Below are positions 1 to 8,363 of a stretch of DNA of 52,788 nucleotides, one piece after another. The DNA is taken from positions 1 through 52,788 of the forward strand of contig JADKBL010000031.1 in assembly GCA_016718875.1 (NCBI GenBank). Reading direction: 5' to 3'. Source of the stretch: Bacteroidota bacterium (GTDB taxonomy: Bacteria > Bacteroidota > Bacteroidia > Bacteroidales > VadinHA17). The translations under genes were made by a program, and so were the position numbers. The notes beneath the pieces were generated by a model, which made no database searches, had not been told where the DNA came from, and was given only the letters and a program-made list of their open reading frames with translations. The stretch's first letter is position 1. Every line of letters starts with the position of its first letter.

Positions 1-45
1 AAAAGCAGTAACCTGCATATTGTATGAAAATCCGGTTCTAACCTA
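1..45 (+). CDS. Possible C-terminal end of an upstream gene (partial)
   Basis: From base 1 a frame reads fourteen codons and stops with TAA at 43-45. The peptide ends ENPVLT. It precedes two ABC-2 permease remnants, where a HlyD-type membrane-fusion protein is usually encoded, so it could be the tail of such an adaptor. Nothing in so short a stretch proves this, and the neighbouring genes are frameshifted, so the frame itself is uncertain. Confidence 0.25.
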
Positions 46-72
46 ACAGGCATAAGGGTCTTCAATATTAAG

Positions 73-1296
73 ATGATGATAAATAATCAAATGAAACTAT
101 TTAAAATAGATATTTTTAAAAGTTGCCAAGCGGAAATAACCCGTATTACTTCACGCAGGCTTTACATTATTGTAGTCTTTATCCTGCCTGTTCTCTCAAT
201 TTTGTTTTTCACATCGCTTTTAAAAGATGGTATCCCGACAAAAATGCCAATAGCAATTGTTGATCTCGATCATTCGGCCATATCGCGGAAAATTGCACAA
301 AATATTGATGTTACTCAATTAAGTAAGGTAACAATATACCTGCAATCTGAAACTGGAAGCCATGTCTGAACTTCCGCACAGGTAAGATTTACGGGTTTGT
401 AGTTTTGCCACAAACCCTTCAGTCAGACATACTCATCACGTCAACCGGTAATAAGTTATTACTATCAGAATGGATTCCTAATTGCCGGAGGTTTGATGCA
501 AAACGATTTAACACTTATTCTTCATACCTTATCAGCTGCCGTTAACATTCAGAAACGGGAGGCTATTGGCCAGGACAATCATTATATAATGTCGCAGGTA
601 CAGCCCGTGAAGCTTATCACTCACCAATTATTTAATCCTACAGCAAGCTACCCGGTGTATATCACTACAATTATACTTCCTATTATGCTTCAACTATTTA
701 TTTTACTTATTACTGTTTATAGTATCGGTATAGAGATAAAGGAAAATACTTCGCATGAATTGTTGCGGCTTTCCAACAAGTCGATAGTCATTGCACTAAT
801 TGGCAAGCTGTTACCATATACAATTGCATTCTTTCTGGTTATGATGTTCGAAAACTTTATGCTTTACAAAGTTATGCAGGTTCCAATGCACACAAGTATT
901 GGATGGCTAATGCTTGGCTCTCTGTTGTTTGTTCTGGCTTACCAGGCTGTAGGTATTTTTTGTATCGGTCTGTTGCCTATGATGCGACACGCCCTTAATA
1001 TGGCAGCATTTTACGGCATCCTTGCACTTACTCTTTGCGGATTTACATTTCCAATTGAGTCGATGCTTCCTGCATTTCAATTCTGGGCTGCGGGCTTCCC
1101 TGTAAGGCACTATATGCATATATTCCAGAGTCAGATACTTGCAGGTTTCGAACTAAGATATTCGATTTTGTCTTACCTGTACCTGTTTATATTCCTGCTT
1201 CTTCCATTTGCTATTATCAGCCGTCTTAAATCAGCACTGATTTATCAGAATTTTATTGAGAATGTACATAAGACAACTAAGGCCAGTTTCGCTTAA
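73..1296 (+). pseudogene. Broken ABC-2 type permease (YhhJ/YbhR-like), first of a tandem pair
   Basis: Two out-of-register pieces together form one ABC-2 permease of the drug/polymer export type. The first (73-369, start ATG at 73 or 76) carries the cytoplasmic N-terminus, the first membrane helix and the start of the periplasmic region (MPIAIVDLDHS, typical of this family). The second (about 493-1296) carries the rest of the periplasmic domain and five hydrophobic helices. Between 360 and 490 the expected protein continues only if several one- or two-base indels are corrected: near 350 (an extra G), near 380 (an extra C) and near 455 (bases missing). The corrected length of about 400 residues fits the family. 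Either the gene is decaying or the sequence is poor here. In an intact version it would pair with the next permease, an ATPase and a HlyD adaptor. Confidence 0.7.
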
Positions 1297-1355
1297 AAGT
1301 TTAGAAATTTAAAAAAGCAAATACAGAAATATTGCTTAAATATCTACCAAATACA

Positions 1356-2667
1356 ATGGAAACCAGTAAATTAAGAATTTCTGTGCGAATCAGAGAAGCA
1401 TTACATAGTTTGCCCCGGATATATCTGCGTGAACTCAGGCATATATTTTCAGATGCAGGGGTAATTGTATTGATTTTTGCCGTACCGTTTATATATCCGA
1501 TGCTTTACTCATTGATTTATTATCCCGAGGTAGTAAGGGATATGCCTATTGCAGTCGTAGACATGTCTCATTCGTCTGACAGCCGAAAATTTTATAGAAA
1601 TATTGATGCTACTCCCGAACTTAAAGTTGCTGCAAACTGTAATTCGATGGAGGAAGCTGTTAATCTGTTCAAAAAAAGGGAAGTACGAGGTATTGTTCAG
1701 ATTCCTGAAACCTTCAGCCACGATCTGGCCAATGGGGATCAAACAACTATTTCGGCTTTTGCAGACATGGAGTTTTCCTTTATTATAAAGCAATGATAAC
1801 AGGAACAAGTTTTGTGGCAATTGAAACCGGTTCCCAAATCCAGATTAATAATCTCATCAATAGCGGCTTAACTGAATACCAGGCAGAAATTACAGCCAAT
1901 CCTTTGAAGTTTGTTGATAATGCCATGGCAAATCAGGCAGGAGGATTTGCCAGTTATGGCCTGCCAGCAGCATTAATTCTAATAATTCAGCAAACTCTTA
2001 TAATTGCCATTGGCATTCTTGCAGGTACAGCACGCGAACACAATTATTCAGGTACTTTGGTACCAACAGATCGTAAGCAACTGGGTACATTCCGACTTGT
2101 AACAGGAAAAGCAGCAGCATATTTCACAATTTATGCCTTGCTGAGTATATATATGCTCGGAATGATTCCAAAGTGGTTTGGTTATGGACAGTCGGCAGAT
2201 TTTAAAGAACTTTCAGCACTGATAACCCCATTTATTCTTTCAAGCATTTTCCTGGGGATGACACTTTCAGTAATTTTTAAGAAACGGGGAAAAGCTCAAT
2301 GATGCTTTACCTTTTACCTCAATACCTTTACTTTTTCCTGTCAGGGATTATCTGGCCCTTTATCAGGTTTTGGAAACGTATGGCTATTTGTACGGGAGAT
2401 ATTCCCATCATCAAATGCAATTCTCGGATATATAAAGCTGGACTCTCTTGCTGCTTCAGTTTTTTGGAAACCAGGAAAGAAATTATGATACTTTGGATCC
2501 AGACAGGGATATACTTCCTGACAGCATGCATAATTTATGGCTACCAGGTAAATTACTCAACACATTTGCGCATTGAACTTTTTTATCCCATTCTTTTAAG
2601 GAAGTCCGGAAAAGAATTGCAGGTGCTCATTAAATCAACCGATTACAAAAAAATAAAAACAAAATAA
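1356..2667 (+). pseudogene. Broken ABC-2 type permease, second of a tandem pair
   Basis: This is a second ABC-2 permease, paralogous to the previous gene: it shares the MPIAVVDMSHS segment after the first helix. It is spread over three frames. The first piece (ATG at 1356 to 1796) goes out of register at a TTTT run (1773-1776); one more T would join it to the piece at 1793-2302. That piece is lost near 2285-2300, and the conserved C-terminal part (PSSNAILGYIKLD, then ILWIQTGIYFLTAC) alternates between frames as far as about 2550. At least four indels are needed, mostly in runs of T, A or G. The exact 3' end is unclear. Intact, it would be the partner permease of an HlyD/ABC exporter. Confidence 0.7.
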
Positions 2668-2706
2668 TCTTTTTGATTAACAATTACATAATTTAAAAAC
2701 AGAAAA

Positions 2707-3341
2707 ATGAAAACAAGAATTATTTTATTAGCAGGAATCTCAGCAATACTGTTTACCTGCCAGACCATGCAGGCACAATTAGCATACGGAATTCACGGAG
2801 CAGGCAGTTTCGAAACCCAGGCTGAGCTTGGACAGCTCTGGAATAACTGCAACATTTATCAGGGATTTCTTATTGGTGGATTTCTCGATTACAAAATGGA
2901 AAAAAGTTTTCGTTGCAGACAGAACTCAATTATCAGAAAAGGGGAGATAAAGAGAAATCCACAACAGACTGGACTGAATCAGTTACCAGAAGTGAATTCA
3001 ATTATCTTACAATACCATTGCTTGCAAAATATACTTTACACGATGCAGAATTAGGTAAAAACTTGGCAATTACATTTTTCGGAGGACCCTATGGAAGTTA
3101 CCTTATATCAGCTTCGGCTAATGTAAAATCAGGAAATGAAACAGATCCTATTGACATTGATAATCAGTCTGAGAATACTGATATGGGAGCCATACTTGGA
3201 GGAGGAATTTCGTACCGGCTGAATAACGGAGGATCTATTATTGCAGAATTAAGATATCAAATGGGTCTCAAAAGTATCAACAAACAGGATCCTGATCTCA
3301 GAAATAAAGGAATGGGAATTACAGTAGGATATAGTTTCTAA
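2707..3341 (+). pseudogene. Small outer-membrane beta-barrel protein, frameshifted
   Basis: The start ATG at 2707 opens a signal peptide (MKTRIILLAGISAILF, with cleavage after MQAQ). The mature part has short amphipathic strands, an alternating Gly-aromatic pattern and a terminal GITVGYSF ending in Phe, the pattern of PorT/OmpW-like eight-strand barrels of Bacteroidetes. The frame is lost at the A6 run 2900-2905; one more A restores a continuous protein of about 210 residues (MEKKFSLQTEL). The second part then runs from about 2904 to the TAA at 3339-3341. Function is unknown; as the last gene behind the two export permeases it may belong to the same unit. The break could be a sequencing error. 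Confidence 0.65.
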
Positions 3342-3404
3342 GGTTTAATTAGTTTTCTCAAGGTTGCAGGCAATTTACACCGTTGTAGCGGCCTGTTTTC
3401 TTAA

Positions 3405-3674
3405 ATGACATAAGCTCCAAATTAAAAAACAGAAGGAGATTAATGCTGTACAGGAAAAAATGAATGGAGCGGAAATTGAAATATCTAAACTCGATTATTA
3501 TATCTAAAAGTCAATTGAACTGTCTCAGAACATCCATAATTATTGGTATTTAGGTTCGCTTGATGTTAAGAAGAAAATTCTTAAGTTGGCTTTCCTGAAG
3601 GAATTGTCGTGGAGACTACTAACAGAACATATCTAACCTCAAATGTAAATTCATTTTTTCTCGTAAAGTCCTAA
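3405..3674 (+). pseudogene. 3' remnant of a large serine recombinase
   Basis: One frame reads a coiled-coil segment (QKEINAVQEKMNGAEIEISKL), has an in-frame TAA at about 3502, then continues SIELSQNIHNYW and LGSLDVKKKILKLAF. A one-base shift near 3592 then gives PEGIVVETTNRTYLTSNVNSF and a stop TAA at 3672-3674. This order (coiled coil, xxLSxNIxxYW, KxxILKLxFPEGI, xxNRTYLTxNVNS) is the C-terminal end of Bacteroidetes site-specific serine recombinases of mobile elements. The catalytic N-terminal domain is absent upstream, so this is only a 3' fragment with a nonsense codon and a frameshift. It occupies most of the stretch between the broken barrel gene and the initiator tRNA. Confidence 0.65.
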
Positions 3675-3704
3675 TTTATGAGGGGTTCAGGAGATAAAAG
3701 AAAA

Positions 3705-3730
3705 ACTCCCCATCAAAAATGATGAGGAGT
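3705..3730 (-). terminator. Hairpin with T-rich tail on the minus strand
   Basis: An 11-bp stem with one mismatch (3705-3715 with 3720-3730) closes an AAAA loop. Five A's on the left (3701-3705) become a U-tract when read on the minus strand, so it would act as a terminator for minus-strand transcription coming from the tRNA side. It also lies 30 bp after the stop of the recombinase remnant. Confidence 0.5.
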
Positions 3731-3787
3731 AAGCAGAAGGATTATTTCATGATCATTTTTGGATAACAGCCCAAAGAAAAGCCTTGT

Positions 3788-3851
3788 GGTCCGCCGGCTG
3801 GCGGACCGCTACGGGCTTTTTTGCTGTCCCTTTCATCCCGCAAGGCGGGAT
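3788..3851. repeat. Two GC-rich palindromes, REP-like
   Basis: Two perfect hairpins sit 27 bp apart: GGTCCGCC-GGCT-GGCGGACC at 3788-3807 and ATCCCGC-AAG-GCGGGAT at 3835-3851. The first is followed by a T6 run (3816-3821 region) and could terminate plus-strand transcripts. Their GC content stands out against the AT-rich surroundings and resembles extragenic palindromic repeats. Confidence 0.5.
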
Positions 3852-3863
3852 TGACGGTCCATC

Positions 3864-3895
3864 AAAAACCCTGCCGTTTCACGGCAAGGCTTTTT
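3864..3895 (-). terminator. Terminator of the initiator tRNA gene (bidirectional)
   Basis: A GC-rich stem (3870-3877 with 3881-3889, one bulged A, loop TTC) is flanked by AAAAA at 3864-3868 and TTTTT at 3891-3895. On the minus strand it begins about 11 bases after the 3' end of the tRNA and ends in a U-tract, as expected for a rho-independent terminator. Confidence 0.75.
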
Positions 3896-3900
3896 CTTTG

Positions 3901-3972
<72 letters not shown>

Positions 3973-4128
3973 ATCTGGGTGCAAAGGTAATGCTTATAAT
4001 CTATTCACCAAAATATTTTCAGAATAATTTATTTTGTCTCATGACTGATGCCTGTTGCCTGTCGCCATTGTTTAAATTTATTGCTAATATTGCATAACTG
4101 TTTTGATATTAATCTAAAGTATATAACC

Positions 4129-4512
4129 ATGCCAAGAGTATTCAAAGCTACTGAAATAGAAAACGAGGATAAAGAGGTAAAACGGGATTATCTCGACAGG
4201 CATATGCCACATGTATTTTGCCCTGATGAGGTAAAACGTGGAGATAAGTTTGAAGTTAAAGTACGGCTTGGAGAAGAGTATGTTCATCCCGATGATGCTG
4301 ATCATTTTATCAGCGTTATACAGCTTTGGAACAGGGAGACACTGCTTGCTGAGGCACGATATACTGCAGGTGTTTATGGTCATAAGCCAAATCACTTCGA
4401 AATCGATTTCTATATTGTAGCCCCTGAAGTATCAATGAACCTCTCTGCTATGGCAGTCTGTACAAAACACGGACTATGGCAAAGCGAAGACAAAGCCGTT
4501 AAGGTTATTTAG
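4129..4512 (+). CDS. Class II superoxide reductase-like (SORL domain) protein
   Basis: This 127-residue protein has the neelaredoxin/superoxide-reductase fold, which reduces superoxide to peroxide at a mononuclear iron held by four His and one Cys. Candidate ligands are visible: His25 (or His28), His53 in VHPDDADHF, His59, Cys111 and His114 in CTKHGLW. The usual Glu-Lys before the first His (EKH) is Asp-Arg here (DRH). There is no N-terminal rubredoxin-like Fe site and no signal peptide, so it should be cytoplasmic. The ATG at 4129 is chosen over upstream in-frame codons because homology begins there (MPRVFKATEI). The electron donor is not evident nearby, and activity is inferred only from the ligand pattern. 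Confidence 0.8.
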   Translation: MPRVFKATEIENEDKEVKRDYLDRHMPHVFCPDEVKRGDKFEVKVRLGEEYVHPDDADHFISVIQLWNRETLLAEARYTAGVYGHKPNHFEIDFYIVAPEVSMNLSAMAVCTKHGLWQSEDKAVKVI

Positions 4513-4523
4513 TGCAGGTTTAT

Positions 4524-4531
4524 TATCTTTG
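4524..4531 (+). promoter_or_regulatory. Candidate -7 box (TAnnTTTG) before the M23 peptidase gene
   Basis: TATCTTTG matches the Bacteroidetes -7 consensus exactly and lies 20 bp before the ATG at 4552. A clear -33 TTTG at the right spacing is not visible, so this is only a candidate. Confidence 0.4.
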
Positions 4532-4551
4532 CGGGCTGATTAATTCTTTCA

Positions 4552-5415
4552 ATGGCTAAAACCGATAATAAAAAACGCACCTGGCGCGACAAATACAGGT
4601 TTTCGATTAGCAACGATGCCACATTTGAAGAGGTCTGGAGAGTAAGGTTGACTCAGTATTCGGCATTTTTACTGATCACCTTTTTTGTGTTGTTCATTAT
4701 CGGAGCCACAACTTCTCTTATAGCATTCACTAACCTGCGTGAGTTTATCCCCGGATACCCTGATGTAATAATGCGCAGAAACATACTCATGAGTGCAATC
4801 AGGCTCGATTCATTTGACAGGGAACTTGCATTACGGGATAAATACTTCGCGAATATCAGTGCAATAATCCAGGGAAAACAGCCAGCTGAAATTATAGTAC
4901 GGCAGGACTCCACCCGAGATTATGGGGCTATTGCTTTTAACAGTTCACCTGAAGATTCAGCCCTGAAAGCCAGAATTGAAAAGGAGGAGCAATTTAACCT
5001 TACCCTTGGTCTTGAATCACATGAATCTGTTACCGGCCTTTCAGGAATGCATTTCTTCCCACCTGTTAAAGGGATAATCTCCGGACGGTATGATGTAAGA
5101 ACAAAACATTTTGGCACTGATATAGTTACAAAACCAAAAGCAATCGTATCTGCAGCTCTCGACGGTACAATAATCTTTACCGGATGGACGATGGAAACAG
5201 GTTATGTTATAGAAATTCAGCATACTAACAATGTTGTTACAATCTATAAACACAATACAAGTCTGCTTATGGAGACCGGAGACCTGGTAAGGGCAGGAGA
5301 GCCGATTTCAGTTGTAGGCGATTCAGGTGAACTATATACTTCAGGTCCTCATCTGCATTTCGAAATATGGTACAAGGGTAATCCTCTCGATCCTGAAAAG
5401 CATATTTTATTCTAA
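4552..5415 (+). CDS. M23-family (LytM-type) metallopeptidase, membrane anchored
   Basis: This 287-residue protein has a short basic cytoplasmic N-terminus, one membrane helix (about 36-58), a linker likely to be partly helical (80-150), and a C-terminal peptidase M23 domain (about 165-287). The zinc/catalytic residues are present: His186 and Asp190 in HFGTD, and His267/His269 in GPHLHFE; YKHN (232-235) takes the place of the usual YGHL. It is therefore predicted to be an active periplasmic endopeptidase cutting peptide cross-links in peptidoglycan. It is followed 14 bp later by dxr, and the two are probably cotranscribed. Confidence 0.9.
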   Translation: MAKTDNKKRTWRDKYRFSISNDATFEEVWRVRLTQYSAFLLITFFVLFIIGATTSLIAFTNLREFIPGYPDVIMRRNILMSAIRLDSFDRELALRDKYFANISAIIQGKQPAEIIVRQDSTRDYGAIAFNSSPEDSALKARIEKEEQFNLTLGLESHESVTGLSGMHFFPPVKGIISGRYDVRTKHFGTDIVTKPKAIVSAALDGTIIFTGWTMETGYVIEIQHTNNVVTIYKHNTSLLMETGDLVRAGEPISVVGDSGELYTSGPHLHFEIWYKGNPLDPEKHILF

Positions 5416-5429
5416 TATCTGACAGATAA

Positions 5430-6599
5430 ATGGCTGAAAGAATAGCAATTTTGGGATCAACAGGATCGATTGGTACGCAGGCACTGGATGTTATCAAACG
5501 GTTTCCTGACAGGTTCAGTGTGGAAGTTCTTGTGGCAGGTAATAATTTTGAGATTCTTGCCAGACAGGCTCTCCAGTTCCATCCCGATGCAGTTGTGATA
5601 GGAAATACCGATCATTACCAGCCTTTGAAGAATATGCTCAAAGATACTTCAATTAAGGTTTATGCAGGTGATGATGCGGTTGAACAGGTAGTAACATCAT
5701 CATCAGTTGATGTTGTAATTGCTTCAATAGTAGGGTACTCAGGCTTGCGATCAACCATTGCAGCTGTGAAGGCAGGGAAAAAAGTAGCCCTTGCTAATAA
5801 AGAGACACTGGTTGTTGCCGGCAGTATCATTGAAAAACTTACCCGGGAATCAGGCAGTAGAATTCTTCCTGTCGATTCTGAACATTCTGCAATCCTGCAA
5901 TGTCTTACAGGAGAGATGGGTAATCCAGTGGAACATATATCCTTAACTGCTTCCGGAGGTCCTTTCCTTCATTTTTCAATGGAAAGGCTTCATGAGATAA
6001 CTCCAAAGCAGGCCCTTAAACATCCGAACTGGGATATGGGCAGCAAAATTACCATAGATTCTGCGTCGATGATGAACAAAGGATTGGAAGTGATAGAAGC
6101 CAGGTGGCTTTTCGATCTGACTCCGGACCAAATAAAAGTTGTGATCCATCCTCAATCAATTATTCACTCATTGGTTCATTTCGCTGATGGCTCTGTTAAG
6201 GCTCAGCTTGGAGTTCCCGATATGAGAGTGCCAATACTTTATGCTCTTACCTATCCTGAACGGCTCCCAACGGATCTTCCAAGGCTCAATCTGCTCAAAA
6301 CCTGTTCCCTTACTTTTTCTGAACCCGATTTAATGAAGTTCAGAAATCTTTCCCTGGCCTATGATGCCCTGAGAGAGGGAGGAAATATGCCATGTATACT
6401 TAATGCCGCAAATGAGATAGCTGTAAATGCATTTCTTAGTGAACAGATCGCATTTACACAAATGCCGGACCTTGTAGAATACACTATGGAAAACACAGAG
6501 TTCGGAGTATCACCTGACATCGAATTTCTTGAAATTTCTGACAGGTCTGCACGTGAGGTTGCAAAAAACTATATTAATAAACTTATAAATCAGAGATGA
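5430..6599 (+). CDS. dxr: 1-deoxy-D-xylulose 5-phosphate reductoisomerase
   Basis: DXR converts 1-deoxy-D-xylulose 5-phosphate to 2-C-methyl-D-erythritol 4-phosphate with NADPH, the committed step of the non-mevalonate isoprenoid pathway. The 389-residue protein has normal length. The nucleotide-binding motif GSTGSIG is at 9-15, the metal-binding Asp149 and Glu151 are in PVDSEHSAI, and NKGLEVIEA supplies the third acidic ligand. The flexible substrate loop (HPNWDMG) is present. The stop overlaps the start of rseP by four bases (ATGA), implying translational coupling; dxr-rseP is a common Bacteroidetes pair. Confidence 0.97.
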   Translation: MAERIAILGSTGSIGTQALDVIKRFPDRFSVEVLVAGNNFEILARQALQFHPDAVVIGNTDHYQPLKNMLKDTSIKVYAGDDAVEQVVTSSSVDVVIASIVGYSGLRSTIAAVKAGKKVALANKETLVVAGSIIEKLTRESGSRILPVDSEHSAILQCLTGEMGNPVEHISLTASGGPFLHFSMERLHEITPKQALKHPNWDMGSKITIDSASMMNKGLEVIEARWLFDLTPDQIKVVIHPQSIIHSLVHFADGSVKAQLGVPDMRVPILYALTYPERLPTDLPRLNLLKTCSLTFSEPDLMKFRNLSLAYDALREGGNMPCILNAANEIAVNAFLSEQIAFTQMPDLVEYTMENTEFGVSPDIEFLEISDRSAREVAKNYINKLINQR

Positions 6600-7927
6600 C
6601 TGTACTTATTAAAATACTTCAATTTGTTCTTAGCCTGTCAATTCTTGTAGTTATTCATGAGCTGGGTCATTTCATCATGGCCAAGTATTTTAAAACAAGG
6701 GTTGAGAAATTCTACCTCTTCTTCGACCCGTGGTTTGCCCTGTTTAAATTCAAAAAAGGAGAGACAGAATACGGAGTAGGATGGCTTCCGCTGGGAGGAT
6801 ATGTAAAGATTTCAGGGATGATTGACGAATCAATGGACAAGGAGCAGCTTAAGCAACCTCCCCAGCCCTATGAGTTCAGATCAAAGTCCTCATGGCAGCG
6901 TCTGCTTATTATGACAGGAGGTGTGTTATTCAACTTCATACTGGCTATGCTGATTTTCGTTTTTGTTCTGTTTACCTGGGGTGAAACCTATCTGCCCACT
7001 GCCAATGTAAAGTATGGAATAGTAACTGATTCAGTAGGTTATGCTATTGGTTTGAGAAACGGAGATAAAATTTTGTCGGTCGATAATCAGCCGGTTGAGA
7101 ATTTTATGCAGATTACCAGTGAGATAGTTCTTAACAGTAAAAAAACTATTCAGGTAGACCGGAACGGGGAGCTTGTAAATATTGAGATTCCAAAGGAATA
7201 TATTCCTAAAATGCTTAAGGGGAAGGGGCATATTACGTACAGGACTCCCTTTCAGGCGATGAAGATAAAATCGTTTTCAAAGAAATCGCCTTCAAAAGAT
7301 GCAGGGATCATTGAAGGTGATGAGATAATCGGGATCGATAGTCTGACATTTACATATTCCGATGAATTTCAAAACTATCTGAAAGCAAATATTGAAAAGC
7401 CTATTGTGCTTAATATCAGGCGAAATGGAAATCCTCAGAATGTTATTGTTACTCCAAATGGGGAGGGATTACTGGGGATTTATTATACAGGCAGACTTCT
7501 GGATGAGGTCTTCGAAATGAAGACAATTGAATATGGATTTTTTGAGTCAGTTCCAGCCGGAATATCTAAGGGTTTCAGGACGATAGCTGATTATCTTAAG
7601 CAGTTCAAATTGCTTTTTTCCAGGAACACCAAGGCTTATGAATCACTGGGTGGCTTTATTACTATTGGAAACATATTCCCGGGAGTGTGGGACTGGCAGT
7701 CATTCTGGGACCTTACCGCCTTTCTCTCAATCATACTCGCTGTGATGAATATTCTGCCAATTCCAGCCCTTGATGGAGGACATGTTATGTTCCTGCTCTA
7801 TGAAGTAGTTACTGGAAGAAAGCCAAGTGATAAATTTCTTGAATATGCACAAATAGTAGGAATGGTGATACTTTTCTCCCTTCTGATACTGGCTAATGGG
7901 AATGATATTCTGAGACTTATAAAATAA
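6596..7927 (+). CDS. rseP: Site-2 zinc metalloprotease RseP
   Basis: This 443-residue intramembrane protease of the S2P family performs regulated intramembrane proteolysis, cutting anti-sigma factors after a first periplasmic cut and clearing signal-peptide remnants. The zinc motif HELGH is at residues 21-25 in the first helix, and the second active-site motif ILPIPALDGGHV lies near 390 in a C-terminal helix. Between them lie two PDZ domains (about 130-220 and 220-300); the second carries the GDEIIGID core. Length and topology are normal. Translation is probably coupled to dxr. No sigma or anti-sigma gene is visible nearby, so its substrates are unknown. Confidence 0.95.
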   Translation: MTVLIKILQFVLSLSILVVIHELGHFIMAKYFKTRVEKFYLFFDPWFALFKFKKGETEYGVGWLPLGGYVKISGMIDESMDKEQLKQPPQPYEFRSKSSWQRLLIMTGGVLFNFILAMLIFVFVLFTWGETYLPTANVKYGIVTDSVGYAIGLRNGDKILSVDNQPVENFMQITSEIVLNSKKTIQVDRNGELVNIEIPKEYIPKMLKGKGHITYRTPFQAMKIKSFSKKSPSKDAGIIEGDEIIGIDSLTFTYSDEFQNYLKANIEKPIVLNIRRNGNPQNVIVTPNGEGLLGIYYTGRLLDEVFEMKTIEYGFFESVPAGISKGFRTIADYLKQFKLLFSRNTKAYESLGGFITIGNIFPGVWDWQSFWDLTAFLSIILAVMNILPIPALDGGHVMFLLYEVVTGRKPSDKFLEYAQIVGMVILFSLLILANGNDILRLIK

Positions 7928-7947
7928 ATGTATTATTTTTGCACCGG

Positions 7948-7978
7948 TTTGGTAATGATTAAAGTATTTATAACTTTG
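7948..7978 (+). promoter_or_regulatory. Promoter of tatA (TTTG-N19-TAACTTTG)
   Basis: TTTG at 7948-7951 and TAACTTTG at 7971-7978 are separated by exactly 19 bases, a perfect match to the Bacteroidetes primary sigma consensus. The start codon of tatA follows 23 bp later. A second possible -7 box (TATTTTTG, 7934-7941) lies just upstream. Confidence 0.7.
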
Positions 7979-8001
7979 CATAAATTCTAAAATTTAAAGA
8001 G

Positions 8002-8187
8002 ATGGGAAAGATAGGAATGACTGAGATTATTCTCATATTACTGGTAGTGGTTCTTCTTTTTGGCGGACGTAAAATTCCGGAACTCATGAAAGGTATCGGT
8101 CAGGGTATGAAAGAATTTAAGAAAGCATCAAAATATGACCCTGCTACTGATGATAATAAAGAGGTTGCAACAAAAGACAAATTTTAA
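8002..8187 (+). CDS. tatA: Twin-arginine translocase subunit TatA/TatE
   Basis: This 61-residue protein has the TatA plan: a short N-terminus, one membrane helix (about 7-20), the FGGRKIPEL hinge, an amphipathic helix (KGIGQGMKEFKKA) and a charged tail. TatA forms the protein-conducting assembly that exports folded proteins bearing twin-arginine signals, together with TatC (not in this window). It stands alone between its own promoter and a strong terminator, so it is a monocistronic unit. Confidence 0.93.
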   Translation: MGKIGMTEIILILLVVVLLFGGRKIPELMKGIGQGMKEFKKASKYDPATDDNKEVATKDKF

Positions 8188-8205
8188 TCTTATTATAATA
8201 TTGTG

Positions 8206-8238
8206 AAAAAGGTGTCCTTTTGGGACACCTTTTTTTTT
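8206..8238 (+). terminator. Rho-independent terminator after tatA
   Basis: A GGTGTCC/GGACACC stem (8211-8217 with 8223-8229) closed by a five-base loop is extended by flanking A/T pairs and followed by a run of nine T's (8230-8238). It lies 23 bp after the tatA stop. Confidence 0.9.
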
Positions 8239-8282
8239 GAATGTAACTGTTAAAAAAGATTAAAACTAAAATTAGATTGCTA

Positions 8283-8348
8283 GCGCGGATTTGTAATCCG
8301 TGCTTTATATTGAGGTTTGGAATCAGGCACCGATTGCAAATCGGCGCC
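8283..8348. repeat. Hairpin doublet, REP-like intergenic repeat
   Basis: Two hairpins lie 22 bp apart. The first pairs GCGCGGATT (8283-8291) with AATCCGTGC (8295-8303) around TGT. The second pairs GGCACCGATT (8326-8335) with AATCGGCGCC (8339-8348) around GCA, with one mismatch. The stems are related (CGGATT against CCGATT). The doublet sits between the tatA terminator and the 3' end of mqnC, a typical place for extragenic palindromic elements. Only one copy lies in the window. Confidence 0.6.
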
Positions 8349-8363
8349 AGCATATAAGTGGTT

